This document shows positions 46,302 through 55,783 of a DNA stretch of 64,000 nt, one piece after another. The stretch is from Aestuariibaculum sediminum (GTDB lineage Bacteria > Bacteroidota > Bacteroidia > Flavobacteriales > Flavobacteriaceae). Each line of letters begins with the position of its first letter. Positions within the stretch are counted from its first letter, which is position 1. A program made the position numbers and the translations under genes. Where the stretch lies: the NCBI RefSeq assembly GCF_014596945.1, contig NZ_JACVXB010000001.1, positions 804,314 to 868,313 on the forward strand. Direction: 5' to 3'. The notes beneath the pieces were generated by a model. It ran no database searches. It was not told where the DNA came from and saw nothing but the letters and a program-made list of their open reading frames with translations.

Positions 46302-46342
46302 ACTAATGAAAAGGTGCTAGCCTGCATTGCAACAGGCTATTC

Positions 46343-46425
46343 AACTTTTCCCTTCGACGGTACTAACCGTATCAGGTTCAAAGGGTATGTCTCAGTTCTA
46401 TATGGTTTAGAACACCCCTAAAGTT
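46343..46425 (-). promoter_or_regulatory. TPP (thi-box) riboswitch
   Basis: The minus strand carries the conserved aptamer pieces: GGGGTG near 46419, CTGAGA (46390-46395), ACCCTTTGAACCTGATACGG (about 46366-46385), GTTAGTACCG and CGAAGGGA. The closing stem P1 pairs 46343-46348 with 46420-46425 (AACTTT / AAAGTT). It controls the whole thiS-C-E-D-E-G-H operon: with TPP bound, the terminator at 46274-46301 is expected to form. Confidence 0.95.
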
Positions 46426-46432
46426 TACGTTA

Positions 46433-46464
46433 CGAAGGTATTAAAAAATATATGGTTAGGACAA
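46433..46464 (-). promoter_or_regulatory. probable promoter of the thiamine operon
   Basis: Minus-strand TTG (46462-46464), 21-base spacer, TACCTTCG (46433-46440), one base off the TAnnTTTG element. It lies just upstream of the riboswitch. Confidence 0.5.
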
Positions 46465-46493
46465 ATGATTATAAGATTTTTAAAATTATTAAA

Positions 46494-46528
46494 TAAAAAA
46501 GAGGCTCCTTAAATAAAAAGAAGCCTCT
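46494..46528 (-). terminator. intrinsic terminator of the M1 peptidase gene
   Basis: Minus strand: GAGGCTT-CTT / AAG-GAGCCTC stem followed by six T. It lies 32 bp after the peptidase stop and before the thiamine promoter. Confidence 0.85.
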
Positions 46529-46559
46529 CAAATTTGAAAAAGTAGTTAAACTTTTTGCT

Positions 46560-48404
46560 TTACTTTTTGTTGTTTTCTCTGTTAATATCGGCCATCATCT
46601 TTTTAGGGTCGATTTGCACCGATTTAACTGTTTTATTAGCTTTTAACGTATACACAGGGTATGCCCATGCCCAGTCTGGTGCTATAGTTGCTGATGTAGG
46701 TTTTTCACCACGCATCATTTGTAACGGAATATAGAAATCTTCGGTTGTTCCGTCGGTGTATGTTACTGTTAAATCTATAGGCATTGGCATTAAACCGATA
46801 CGTTCTAAAGTAATGTTTTCACCATTAATTACTTTTACAGCATAATCAATGGTATTTGTGGTACGCGTCCAGTCGTTTAAGTACCAATCTAACTCAAGGC
46901 CTGAAACTTTCTCAGCAACTCTAATAAAATCGGTACGTGTTGGATGTTTAAAAGACCAGTCTTTAAAGTATTGTTTGATGGTTTCTTTCTGGTTTTCTTC
47001 ACCTATAATATAGGCCAATTGATTTAAGAAAATATACCCCTTATAGTAAGCTGAAATTGATGATGATCGGTTGTAGTTAAAACGATCGGCGTGTGTGGTT
47101 TGTGGTTGTTCGGTTCCTGATTTTACATAGGCATAATACACATCGTAAATACGTTGTGTAGGTTCTTCAAAAGGTGTATTAAATATACTACTACCCGCTA
47201 ATTCCCCGAAATATTCGGTAAAACCTTCGTCCATCCAATAGTTAGTTAATTCGTTGGTTGCTAATAAAAATTGAAACCACGTGTGTGCCATTTCGTGCGC
47301 TGTAACACCAAAAAGCCCATCGAATGTTCCTTCTCCCAGAATAAGGGTACACATCGCGTATTCCATACCGCCGTCTCCGCCTTGAATAATAGAATATTGT
47401 TTATATGGATATTGACCAATATTACTGCTGTAAAACTGCATTAACTGAACTGCTCTTTTTTGAAGGTTTTTCCAGTTATCCAGTTTATCTTTAGCCATGG
47501 TTTTTTTGTATAAGAAGTGTAAAAGCGGACCATTAGGAACCTGCATCGTATCATGGATATAATCTGGGTCGGCAGCCCAGGTAAAATCGTGCACATTTGG
47601 TGCTACAAAATGCCATGTTAATTTTTCTCCATCAGGACGATTAACGGTTGACGTTTCGTAACCATATCCAATCTCGTTAGGGTTTTGAAGGTAACCAGTT
47701 CCGCCTACTACGTAATTTTTATCAATATGAAGGGTAACATCGAAATTACCCCAAACGCCGTGAAATTCACGACCTATATAAGGGTCGGTGTGCCAGCCTT
47801 CGTAATCGTATTCTGCTAATTTTGGATACCATTGAGACATTGAAAGAGCTACACCTTCTTTGTTATTTCTTCCAGAACGACGAATTTGAACAGGCACCTG
47901 GGCATTGTATACCATATCGAAAGTAACACTTTCCCCCGGTTGAATAGGTTTTTCTAAATTTACCTCTAAAACAGTTCCGACTGTTTCGTAAGTTAAATTT
48001 GTACCATTTTGTTTCAACGAGTTAACTTTAATGTATCCTATTTCATCTGGTTTAAGTTTACTTATGCGGTCTTTTACTCTGCCATCAGGATCGGCGATGG
48101 TGCGAGAACGTACATCCATTTCGCTTCCTGGTTGAAACGCGTTGAAGTACAAATGATAGAATACTTTATTTAATACATCTGGAGAGTTGTTTGTGTAAAC
48201 TAAAGTTTGTTTTCCTTTGTATTGATAGGCGTTTACATCCATGTCGATATCCATAGTGTAATCTACATGTTGTTGCCAATAGGTAGATGCTGCCGGGGCA
48301 TTAGGAATAACGGGAACCGTTGGCGTAATCGTTCTGTACTCTTTAGAGCCACCACAAGCCATTAACAAGGATAAACTTAAAATAGAGATAAAAAGCTTTT
48401 TCAT
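46560..48404 (-). CDS. M1 family aminopeptidase-like lipoprotein
   Basis: Exported zinc metallopeptidase of 614 residues. The lipobox is SLLMAC (Cys17). An N-terminal beta domain (about 45-270) is followed by the gluzincin catalytic domain with zinc ligands His370/His374 and Glu393 (TAHEMAHTWFQ ... WMDEGFTEYFGE). The exopeptidase motif, usually GxMEN, is GGMEYA here (about 345-350): Asn is replaced. The C-terminal ARM-like part typical of longer M1 enzymes is short. Probably surface- or periplasm-anchored and used for peptide nutrition or turnover. Confidence 0.93.
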   Translation of the reverse strand: MKKLFISILSLSLLMACGGSKEYRTITPTVPVIPNAPAASTYWQQHVDYTMDIDMDVNAYQYKGKQTLVYTNNSPDVLNKVFYHLYFNAFQPGSEMDVRSRTIADPDGRVKDRISKLKPDEIGYIKVNSLKQNGTNLTYETVGTVLEVNLEKPIQPGESVTFDMVYNAQVPVQIRRSGRNNKEGVALSMSQWYPKLAEYDYEGWHTDPYIGREFHGVWGNFDVTLHIDKNYVVGGTGYLQNPNEIGYGYETSTVNRPDGEKLTWHFVAPNVHDFTWAADPDYIHDTMQVPNGPLLHFLYKKTMAKDKLDNWKNLQKRAVQLMQFYSSNIGQYPYKQYSIIQGGDGGMEYAMCTLILGEGTFDGLFGVTAHEMAHTWFQFLLATNELTNYWMDEGFTEYFGELAGSSIFNTPFEEPTQRIYDVYYAYVKSGTEQPQTTHADRFNYNRSSSISAYYKGYIFLNQLAYIIGEENQKETIKQYFKDWSFKHPTRTDFIRVAEKVSGLELDWYLNDWTRTTNTIDYAVKVINGENITLERIGLMPMPIDLTVTYTDGTTEDFYIPLQMMRGEKPTSATIAPDWAWAYPVYTLKANKTVKSVQIDPKKMMADINRENNKK

Positions 48405-48466
48405 CTAAAAGTATGATTTATAAATTAAAGAGATTTGTTTTCACAAATTATAGTACTTTATAATTT

Positions 48467-48493
48467 AAAAAAGAGGCTCAACGCCTCTTTTTT
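48467..48493. terminator. intrinsic terminator of the S8 peptidase gene
   Basis: Stem AAAAAAGAGGC / GCCTCTTTTTT with a 5-base loop; T-run on the minus strand. It lies 18 bp after the S8 stop. Confidence 0.9.
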
Positions 48494-48510
48494 AATTATG
48501 AATTGATTGT

Positions 48511-50121
48511 TTATTTAGCCGCTACTTTTGCAGCCATAATTAAAGCGTTGTAAGCATTTACTATGCGTCCTGATGTTGAGAGTTCGCTAAATGGTTTTAC
48601 ATTATTAGTATCGCCTCCAACAACAACTTTTACGTTTAAGGCTAAACCAGAATCTAATATAATTTGTTTTACTTGTTCAGCACTTAATTCAGGGAAATTT
48701 GAACGAATTAAAGCAGCTACACCGGCAACAGCAGGTGCTGCCATAGAGGTACCTCCTTTAGTATCGTATTCGTTTTCAGGAGTTGTTGAATACACTTTTG
48801 CACCTGGAGCAAAAACATCAACATTCTTTTTACCATAGTTAGAGAATCCTGCCACCATTCCAGAACCGTATTTAGGTTCTAAGGCACCTACTCTAATATA
48901 ATTTTTGGCTACTTCAACGTAGTTTACGTTATCGTCTGGGAAGTTAGATTCTACGTCAACATCTTTACTATCGTTACCTGCTGCATGTACAAAAACAACA
49001 TCGTTATCGGCAGCATATTTAATAGCATCACGCACCCATTCACTGTGTGGTGAGTAACTTTTACCAAAACTTCCGTTGATTACTTTTGCGCCATTATCTA
49101 CAGCATAACGAATTGCTAAAGCAACATCTTTGTCGTACTCATCGCCGTTTGGTACTGCTCTTACAGACATAATTTTAACGTTATTTGCTACGCCATCGGC
49201 ACCTAATCCATTTCCGCGCTCAGCAGCAATAATTCCTGCAACGTGTGTTCCGTGACTTTCTGATTTCTTAACAGGTTTAACGTTGCCGTTACCATAATAT
49301 TTGGTAGACATATCTTCAGCGTCATCTCCAGTTACACGACCATTAAAGTTTAGGTTTAAATTATAGTTTAAACGATCGGTAATACTTTCAAGTCCACCTT
49401 TAATTTCTTTTTTAGCATCTTGAATAGATTCTAAACCATTACTAAACATAAAGTTTGCCATTTGTACGGCTTGTTTTAAGTCAGCATTTGCGGTTTCTCC
49501 AATAGCATTGATGTCTTCTTTAGTATAATCTGCTTTATTGAAGTGTTTTGTAAAAGCTTCGTCGGCCGATTTAATTTGCGCATAAATTTGCTCGTAACGC
49601 ATTTTTCTTTCAGACCATTTTTTAAATTCTTCATCATATTCGGCCTTAGCTGCTGCGTATTGCGGATTACTGGTGTCGCCACTTGCAACAATACGGGTAA
49701 GCTCTAGTTGTTCGTCGTAACCATCTCCTAAGAAATTCCAACCATGAACATCATCAATATAACCATTTTTGTCATCGTCGATACCGTTTCCTGGAATTTC
49801 ATCTTCGTTTGTCCAGATAACATCATTTAAATCTTCATGGTCAATATCAATACCAGAGTCTATTACTGCTACAATAATGCTGTTTCCTTTTTTCTTTTTA
49901 AGTAACTCGGCATACGCTTTTTCAACACTCATTCCTGGAATGGTATCTTTAACTAAATCTAAATGTCCCCAAGTGTGTTTTTCTTGTTCGGTTAATTCAG
50001 AAACTTTTAAAGGAGAAGAGTCTATATTTTCAACTGGGGTAGATATGAAACTTGAGCCACCGCAACCAGATAATATAGCTGTTGCAGCCACTGATAATGA
50101 TAATCTTTGAATTGTTTTCAT
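48511..50121 (-). CDS. S8 family subtilisin-like lipoprotein peptidase with helical insert
   Basis: Exported serine peptidase of 536 residues. The lipobox is ILSGC (Cys20). The catalytic triad is Asp88 (VAVIDSGIDIDH), His290 (SESHGTHVAGIIAA) and Ser459 (GGTSMAAPAVAGVAALI), with the oxyanion Asn383 (HAAGNDS). Between Asp and His there are about 200 residues instead of about 35-40, made mostly of charged helices (about 137-260, SNPQYAAAKAEYDEEFKKWS). No Por-type C-terminal sorting domain is present. Probably an outer-membrane-anchored protease. Confidence 0.93.
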   Translation of the reverse strand: MKTIQRLSLSVAATAILSGCGGSSFISTPVENIDSSPLKVSELTEQEKHTWGHLDLVKDTIPGMSVEKAYAELLKKKKGNSIIVAVIDSGIDIDHEDLNDVIWTNEDEIPGNGIDDDKNGYIDDVHGWNFLGDGYDEQLELTRIVASGDTSNPQYAAAKAEYDEEFKKWSERKMRYEQIYAQIKSADEAFTKHFNKADYTKEDINAIGETANADLKQAVQMANFMFSNGLESIQDAKKEIKGGLESITDRLNYNLNLNFNGRVTGDDAEDMSTKYYGNGNVKPVKKSESHGTHVAGIIAAERGNGLGADGVANNVKIMSVRAVPNGDEYDKDVALAIRYAVDNGAKVINGSFGKSYSPHSEWVRDAIKYAADNDVVFVHAAGNDSKDVDVESNFPDDNVNYVEVAKNYIRVGALEPKYGSGMVAGFSNYGKKNVDVFAPGAKVYSTTPENEYDTKGGTSMAAPAVAGVAALIRSNFPELSAEQVKQIILDSGLALNVKVVVGGDTNNVKPFSELSTSGRIVNAYNALIMAAKVAAK

Positions 50122-50147
50122 TTGGTAATTATTGTTTTAGTCTATTT

Positions 50148-51008
50148 TTATTTGAATATATCTTTAGCAGTAAAAACTTCATGTAGTCGAACGCCTTTGT
50201 CGGTATGCTTTACCGTAATAATTGGGTTGTGTGCATCGTGTTCTAAAAACAAATAGAAGTTTTCGTTTGCCGCAAGATTTAAAAATTTTTCTTTTTCATC
50301 AAGAGTTAATAGAGGTCTTGTGTCGTACCCCATAACATAAGGTAATGGTAAATGCCCAGCAGTAGGTAATAAATCGGCCATAAAAGCAATGGTTTTCCCT
50401 TGATACTTTATCATCGGAATCATTTGTTTTTCGGTATGACCATCGGCAAAATAGATATCGAAACCTAGTTCTGAATTACTTAAGATATTGCCCTCTGGAA
50501 GCTCTGTAAATTTTAATTGTCCGCTTTCTTCAATAGGGAAAATATTTTCTTTTAAAAATGAAGCCTGTTCCCTTCGGTTGGGTTCGGTTGCCCATTGCCA
50601 ATGATTTTTATTACTCCAAAAACGAGCATTTTTAAATGCGGGTTCATACCCTGTTTTATCTTTATTCCATTGAATAGCACCGCCGCAATGATCGAAATGT
50701 AAATGGGTTAGAAATACATCTGTAATGTCGTCGCGATGAAATCCAAACTGTTTTAAAGATTTATCAATAGAATCGTTACCCCACAAATGGTAATACCCGA
50801 AAAATTTATCAGATTGTTTATTACCCATCCCGGTATCAATTAATATCAACCGCTTGTCATGTTCAATTAATAAACATCGCGCTGCAATATCAATCATATT
50901 ATTAGCATCGGCAGGATTTGTTTTTTGCCAAAGCGTTTTTGGAACTACTCCAAACATAGCACCACCATCGAGCTTAAAGTTTCCTGCGTTTATAGGGTAT
51001 AAATTCAT
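50148..51008 (-). CDS. metallo-beta-lactamase fold hydrolase
   Basis: Protein of 286 residues with the di-metal motif T-H-L-H-F-D-H at 101-107 (FLTHLHFDHCGGAIQW), the further ligand His in YFADGHTEKQM and a C-terminal His in FLEHDAHN. The start CRLLIEHDKRLILIDTGMGN-like segment is typical of the quorum-quenching-lactonase/MBL group. The substrate is unknown; many relatives in Bacteroidota are merely named MBL hydrolases. It lies 26 bp upstream of the S8 peptidase gene and may share its transcript. The 286-bp gap on its other side (51009-51294) holds no feature I can support. Confidence 0.9.
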   Translation of the reverse strand: MNLYPINAGNFKLDGGAMFGVVPKTLWQKTNPADANNMIDIAARCLLIEHDKRLILIDTGMGNKQSDKFFGYYHLWGNDSIDKSLKQFGFHRDDITDVFLTHLHFDHCGGAIQWNKDKTGYEPAFKNARFWSNKNHWQWATEPNRREQASFLKENIFPIEESGQLKFTELPEGNILSNSELGFDIYFADGHTEKQMIPMIKYQGKTIAFMADLLPTAGHLPLPYVMGYDTRPLLTLDEKEKFLNLAANENFYLFLEHDAHNPIITVKHTDKGVRLHEVFTAKDIFK

Positions 51009-51294
51009 AAGTCGTGCAAATTACTAAAAATACAGTAATTGCTTAAAATTGTTAAGAATATATTAAGAAGAAATTAGCAAATTAGGTAGTGTGAAATAGA
51101 ACATATCATAAAATGAAGGACGCATTTTTATGAATTAGATATGAAAAACAGAGTTTTTAAAGTTTTAAAAGAATAAGGAAAAGCCATAGTTTGAAAACTG
51201 CTAATAGATGTAAAGATTAAAAACTATTGGATTTATGGGAAATTACGTGGTCAAAATCGTTTAAATTACTATTTTTAGTCGAAAACAAAAGTAT

Positions 51295-53130
51295 ATGATT
51301 GAACTAGCAGGAATTATAATTTTAGGAATTTTGGCTCAATGGGTAGCTTGGAAATTTAAAATTCCCGCAATTTTACCTTTAATTTTAATAGGGCTTTTAG
51401 TAGGGCCTATTGCCGCCGAATTTTTAAGTGAAGATGGCACCAAATGGATACAGCCTGTATATAAAAATGGAAAAGGTTTGTTTCCTGATGAAAGTCTGTT
51501 TTATTTCGTTTCGCTTGCCATTAGTATAATTCTGTTTGAAGGTGGATTAACTCTTAGAATGGGCGAAATAAAAAATGTAGGGCCTGTTATAACTAAACTT
51601 ATAACCGTAGGCTCTGTGGTTACCTTTTTTGGAGGTGCCGTAGCAGCACATTTTGTATTTCATCTAAATTGGGAGATTTCTTTTTTATTTTCAGCTTTAA
51701 TTATCGTAACGGGTCCAACCGTAATAACACCAATTTTAAGGAATATACCGCTTAAAAAAGATGTGTCCGCCGTTTTAAAGTGGGAAGGTATTTTAATAGA
51801 CCCTATTGGAGCATTAGTAGCCGTATTGGTTTTCGAATTTATTAGTGTTGATGCTGGAGGTGAGTTTACAAAAACGGCGTTTATTGAATTCTTCAAGATT
51901 GTTCTTTTTGGGTTTACCTTTGGGTTTACTTTTGCTCATGCTTTAAATTTCGCGATTAACCGTCGATGGATACCACATTACTTATTAAACGTTTTTGCTT
52001 TAGCTTCAGTGTTAGGCGTCTTTGTTTTATCTGATGCTTTTGCTCATGAATCTGGACTTTTAGCTGTTGTTGTTATGGGTATGGTTTTAGGGAATTCTAA
52101 ATCACCATATTTAAAGGAACTGTTATATTTTAAAGAATCATTAAGTGTGTTACTTATTTCCATATTATTTATCCTGCTTTCAGCAAATATTAATATGGAC
52201 GACTTGTTATTAATTTACAATTGGGAAACGCTGGCATTATTTGCTATTGTAGTGTTCATTTTAAGGCCAGTTGGTGTATTCCTTAGTACACAAGGATCAT
52301 CATTAAAACTTAACGAACGATTATTTATTAGTTGGGTTGGTCCGCGTGGTATTGTTGCTGCAGGTATCGCTTCTTTATTTGGTATTACTTTGTCCAAAAA
52401 CGGTGTTGAAAATGCCGAATATATAACACCTTTGGTTTTTGTAATTGTATTGGGTACCGTTTTACTAAATGCCACTACAGCGAGAAGTTTTGCTAAAGCA
52501 TCGGGTGTTTTCTTAACCAAATCGGGAGGTATTTTAATTGTTGGTGCTTCAAAAATATCAAGATTACTCGGGCATTACCTTGAGGATAACGGCCGTCATG
52601 TGGTTTTAATTGATAGTAATGAGAATAATATCTCTAAAGCACGTGAATTAGGTTTAGAAGCATTAACTACAAATATTTATTCTGATAATTTAATAGATAA
52701 TATTGAACTTAACGATGTTGGTTATTTAATGGCATTAACCGCAAACCCCGATATCAATAAATATGCAATAAACAAATTCAGTAAACAATTTGGAGAAAAT
52801 GGGGCGTTTAGAGTGGTTACCAGTCAAGAGATATTAGATAAAAAGAGCAGGCCTAAAGAAGGCTTATTTTCATATAAAGATGATTACAATTCCCTTTCGG
52901 AGGTAACCGATAAATTTCCTTCTATTCAGGAGATTGATTTAGAAAGTCGTGATCACTATCAAAACTTGATATCAATTACCGATAAGGATGATGATATTAT
53001 TCCGTTGTTCATAAAGGATAATGGTGGAGAGCTTCATATTATTTCATCTAATAATTTGAATGTAGACAGTATAAAGAAAGGTTATAAGTTAGTTTATCTG
53101 GGAAAACCTTTTGATGTAGAAAAAGTATAG
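51295..53130 (+). CDS. CPA-type cation:proton antiporter with C-terminal TrkA-N-like domain
   Basis: Inner-membrane Na+(K+)/H+ antiporter of 611 residues. About 12-13 transmembrane helices fill residues 1-400, starting LAGIIILGILAQWVAWKF; SLAISIILFEGGLTLRMGEI and FISWVGPRGIVAAGIASLFG are CPA1/NhaP-like signatures. The C-terminal part (about 405-540) is a Rossmann/TrkA-N-like domain with GGILIVGASKISRLLGHYLE and VVLIDSNENNISKARELGLE, expected to bind a nucleotide and gate the carrier. Monocistronic; terminator at 53183-53218. Confidence 0.93.
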   Translation: MIELAGIIILGILAQWVAWKFKIPAILPLILIGLLVGPIAAEFLSEDGTKWIQPVYKNGKGLFPDESLFYFVSLAISIILFEGGLTLRMGEIKNVGPVITKLITVGSVVTFFGGAVAAHFVFHLNWEISFLFSALIIVTGPTVITPILRNIPLKKDVSAVLKWEGILIDPIGALVAVLVFEFISVDAGGEFTKTAFIEFFKIVLFGFTFGFTFAHALNFAINRRWIPHYLLNVFALASVLGVFVLSDAFAHESGLLAVVVMGMVLGNSKSPYLKELLYFKESLSVLLISILFILLSANINMDDLLLIYNWETLALFAIVVFILRPVGVFLSTQGSSLKLNERLFISWVGPRGIVAAGIASLFGITLSKNGVENAEYITPLVFVIVLGTVLLNATTARSFAKASGVFLTKSGGILIVGASKISRLLGHYLEDNGRHVVLIDSNENNISKARELGLEALTTNIYSDNLIDNIELNDVGYLMALTANPDINKYAINKFSKQFGENGAFRVVTSQEILDKKSRPKEGLFSYKDDYNSLSEVTDKFPSIQEIDLESRDHYQNLISITDKDDDIIPLFIKDNGGELHIISSNNLNVDSIKKGYKLVYLGKPFDVEKV

Positions 53131-53182
53131 TACGCCAATTATTAGTATAGATAACGCTTTTAATTTTAAGTAGCATAAGTAT

Positions 53183-53218
53183 AAAAAAAGCTCACTGATT
53201 TACCAGTGAGCTTTTTTA
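53183..53218. terminator. bidirectional intrinsic terminator
   Basis: Stem AGCTCACTG / CAGTGAGCT with A-run and T-run. It ends the antiporter gene and the convergent GH31 gene (stop 53240). Confidence 0.93.
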
Positions 53219-53239
53219 GTTTTAATACTGTTGTTTTTG

Positions 53240-55639
53240 TTACAGAATATGTAAATCGGTAAAATCCTTTTCAATAACAAAAGCGTTATTTTCGTCTATT
53301 TTAAGATCTTTAATAGAATATTCCACCTTATCAATGATTACTTTTTTTATTTTAAATGGTAAACCATGTAATTGCACTTTAAACGTATTGTAAGGGGTGG
53401 TATATTTTCCAGATTTATGTTGTTGAATCACTAATTGATTTTTCTCTCCGTTTAGCGTAAAATTTCTCAGGCTGTAACGCCCTTTAATATAATCATAGCC
53501 ATCGTGAGCATCCTCATAAACTTCTGAAGTTTCCTTTCCTAATTTAAAGTATACCTCAAGTTTTAATTCATCGATATCCTTTTCTCCAACATATTGCTGT
53601 ACGGGATATTTAGGAATGATAGCACCTGCTTTTACGAATACAGGCATACTGTCTAAGTCGGCATCAGCCCATAGTTCTTGTCCACCTTCCACAACTTCAT
53701 CCGTCCAGAAATTATACCATTCTCCTTTCGGGAAATACATGCGTCTGCCTTTAGCGTTGGGTTCTAAAATAGGACAAGCCAGTATTTTTTCTCCACAAAT
53801 AAATTCGTCGCTTCTGTAATGTGTATGCGTGTCCTCCTGATCGTATAATACCAAAGATTTAAGCATTGGTATACCTTCTTCGGCGTAACGCCAAAAACAG
53901 GTGTATAAATAGGGCAGAAGCTCATATCTTAACTCTATAAACTTACGAACTACATCGGTAATGTTTTTACCAAAAGTCCAGGGTTCTTGATCGCCATGAT
54001 CTCCAGACGAGTGTGTTCTACAAAATGGGTGGAAAATTCCTAACTGAATCCAACGCGCATATAGTTCGCCATTAGGTTGTTCGGCGAAACCGCCAATATC
54101 CGATCCTATAAAAGAAAATCCAGACATACACATGCGCTGAGCCTGAATGTTAGCAATGGATAAATGTTCCCATGAAGCCACGTTGTCGCCAGTCCAGCTA
54201 GATGTATAGCGTTGTGTTCCTGAATATGCAGCACGTGTAATAACAAAAGGTCGTTTTGGATAAGCAAACTTTTTCAATCCTTGATAGGTTGCTCTGGCCA
54301 TTTGCATACCGTAAATATTATGTGCTTTTCGGTGGCTACAAGGGTTGCCTTCGTAATCATGACGCACGTCGTCTGGAAATGTTTTTCCAGGGACATCCAT
54401 AACCGCAGGTTCGTTCATGTCGTTCCAAACACCTTTTACACCAATATCTTCAATTAATTCCTGAAATAAATTCGACCACCATTCGCGAACTTCGGGATTT
54501 GTAAAATCGGGGAAATAACATTCTCCAGGCCATACTTTACCTTTCATATAAGGTCCATCGGCACGTTTACAAAAATAATCTTTATCTAAGCCTTCTTTAA
54601 ATACCGAATACTCGTGATCTATTTTAATTCCTGGATCGATAATAACGATGGTTTTAAAACCATCATCAGCTAGTTCCTTCACCATGCGTTTAGGGTCTGG
54701 AAAATATTCTTTACTCCAGGTAAAACATCTAAAGCCTTCCATATAATCGATGTCTAGATATATGGCATCACATGGTATTTTAAGTTCTCTGAATTTATTG
54801 GTTATTTCTTTTACTTTAGATTCCGGATAATAACTCCATTTACATTGATGGTAGCCTAACGCCCATAGTGGTGGTAATTGATGCGGTTTTCCTGTTAAAT
54901 CGGTATAATTAGCCACAACCTCAGACATATCAGGACCATAAATAAAATAATAATTCATTTCACCACCTTGTGCCCAAAAGCTAGACACATTACGTCGTTC
55001 CTGGCAAAAATCGAAATAAGACCTAAAGGTATTGTCGAAAAAGATGCCATAGGATTTTTTATGATGCAATGCCGTATAAAACGGAATGGTTTTATAGATA
55101 GGATCGGTGTGTTTACCGTAGGCATACGAATCGGTTACCCAATTTTCAAAACGTTTACCCTTTAAGTTTACATCGGCTGGTTTATCACCCAGACCGTAGT
55201 AGCTTTCACCTTCCTGAGAAACTTTAGACATCTTAACAATATCGCCGCCAAACTCATAGCTTTCTTCCCAATGGAAACCTAATTCGTCTTCACATAGTAA
55301 TTGTTCTGTTTTAGCTTCGTAAATAGCCGTTCTTAAATCTGTTTTATTAATCTCGCATTTAAGTTTAGAGGTAAGAATGATGTATTTATCATTTTCTTCT
55401 TTTACTTCGAGATGATTATATCCGCGACTAGCGTATTTGGTAATGGCATACGAGAAGTCGTTTTCAAAACTACCAGTTGTACTATATCTAAATCGCAATA
55501 CGCTATCACGTAGCACGGTTATTTGTAAAATAACTCCGTTGGCTGTTGTAAAATTAAGGGTGTCTAGGTTTTTTTCGAAGGCTATTATATTGGAAGGGAA
55601 TAAGTTGCCCTTGTACTCTAATTCTGTGTTTAAAATCAT
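53240..55639 (-). CDS. glycoside hydrolase family 31 alpha-glucosidase
   Basis: Protein of 799 residues. The N-terminal galactose-mutarotase-like domain (about 20-250) precedes the (beta/alpha)8 catalytic domain. The nucleophile is Asp407 in GVWNDMNEPAVM and the acid/base is Asp485 in SSWTGDNVASWEH, the GH31 signatures. No signal peptide, so it acts in the cytoplasm. It is the last gene of the glycogen cluster (145 bp after glgB, behind a weak hairpin), so it probably cuts glucose from maltodextrins made during glycogen turnover. Confidence 0.95.
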   Translation of the reverse strand: MILNTELEYKGNLFPSNIIAFEKNLDTLNFTTANGVILQITVLRDSVLRFRYSTTGSFENDFSYAITKYASRGYNHLEVKEENDKYIILTSKLKCEINKTDLRTAIYEAKTEQLLCEDELGFHWEESYEFGGDIVKMSKVSQEGESYYGLGDKPADVNLKGKRFENWVTDSYAYGKHTDPIYKTIPFYTALHHKKSYGIFFDNTFRSYFDFCQERRNVSSFWAQGGEMNYYFIYGPDMSEVVANYTDLTGKPHQLPPLWALGYHQCKWSYYPESKVKEITNKFRELKIPCDAIYLDIDYMEGFRCFTWSKEYFPDPKRMVKELADDGFKTIVIIDPGIKIDHEYSVFKEGLDKDYFCKRADGPYMKGKVWPGECYFPDFTNPEVREWWSNLFQELIEDIGVKGVWNDMNEPAVMDVPGKTFPDDVRHDYEGNPCSHRKAHNIYGMQMARATYQGLKKFAYPKRPFVITRAAYSGTQRYTSSWTGDNVASWEHLSIANIQAQRMCMSGFSFIGSDIGGFAEQPNGELYARWIQLGIFHPFCRTHSSGDHGDQEPWTFGKNITDVVRKFIELRYELLPYLYTCFWRYAEEGIPMLKSLVLYDQEDTHTHYRSDEFICGEKILACPILEPNAKGRRMYFPKGEWYNFWTDEVVEGGQELWADADLDSMPVFVKAGAIIPKYPVQQYVGEKDIDELKLEVYFKLGKETSEVYEDAHDGYDYIKGRYSLRNFTLNGEKNQLVIQQHKSGKYTTPYNTFKVQLHGLPFKIKKVIIDKVEYSIKDLKIDENNAFVIEKDFTDLHIL

Positions 55640-55719
55640 ATAAAAATAACTTTAGGATAAATAGTTATTAAAATTAGTAAAACAAATAAAGTTTAATATG
55701 ATATAATCTGTAAAAATAT

Positions 55720-55754
55720 AACCCATATATTAATTTAATATCAACATATGGGTT
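55720..55754 (-). terminator. possible terminator after glgB
   Basis: Stem AACCCATAT / ATATGGGTT with a 17-base A+T loop, then only a short T-run on the minus strand. It may partly separate the glgACB transcript from the GH31 gene. Confidence 0.45.
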
Positions 55755-55783
55755 GTTTAATTGCTTATTGTATAACGAAAACG

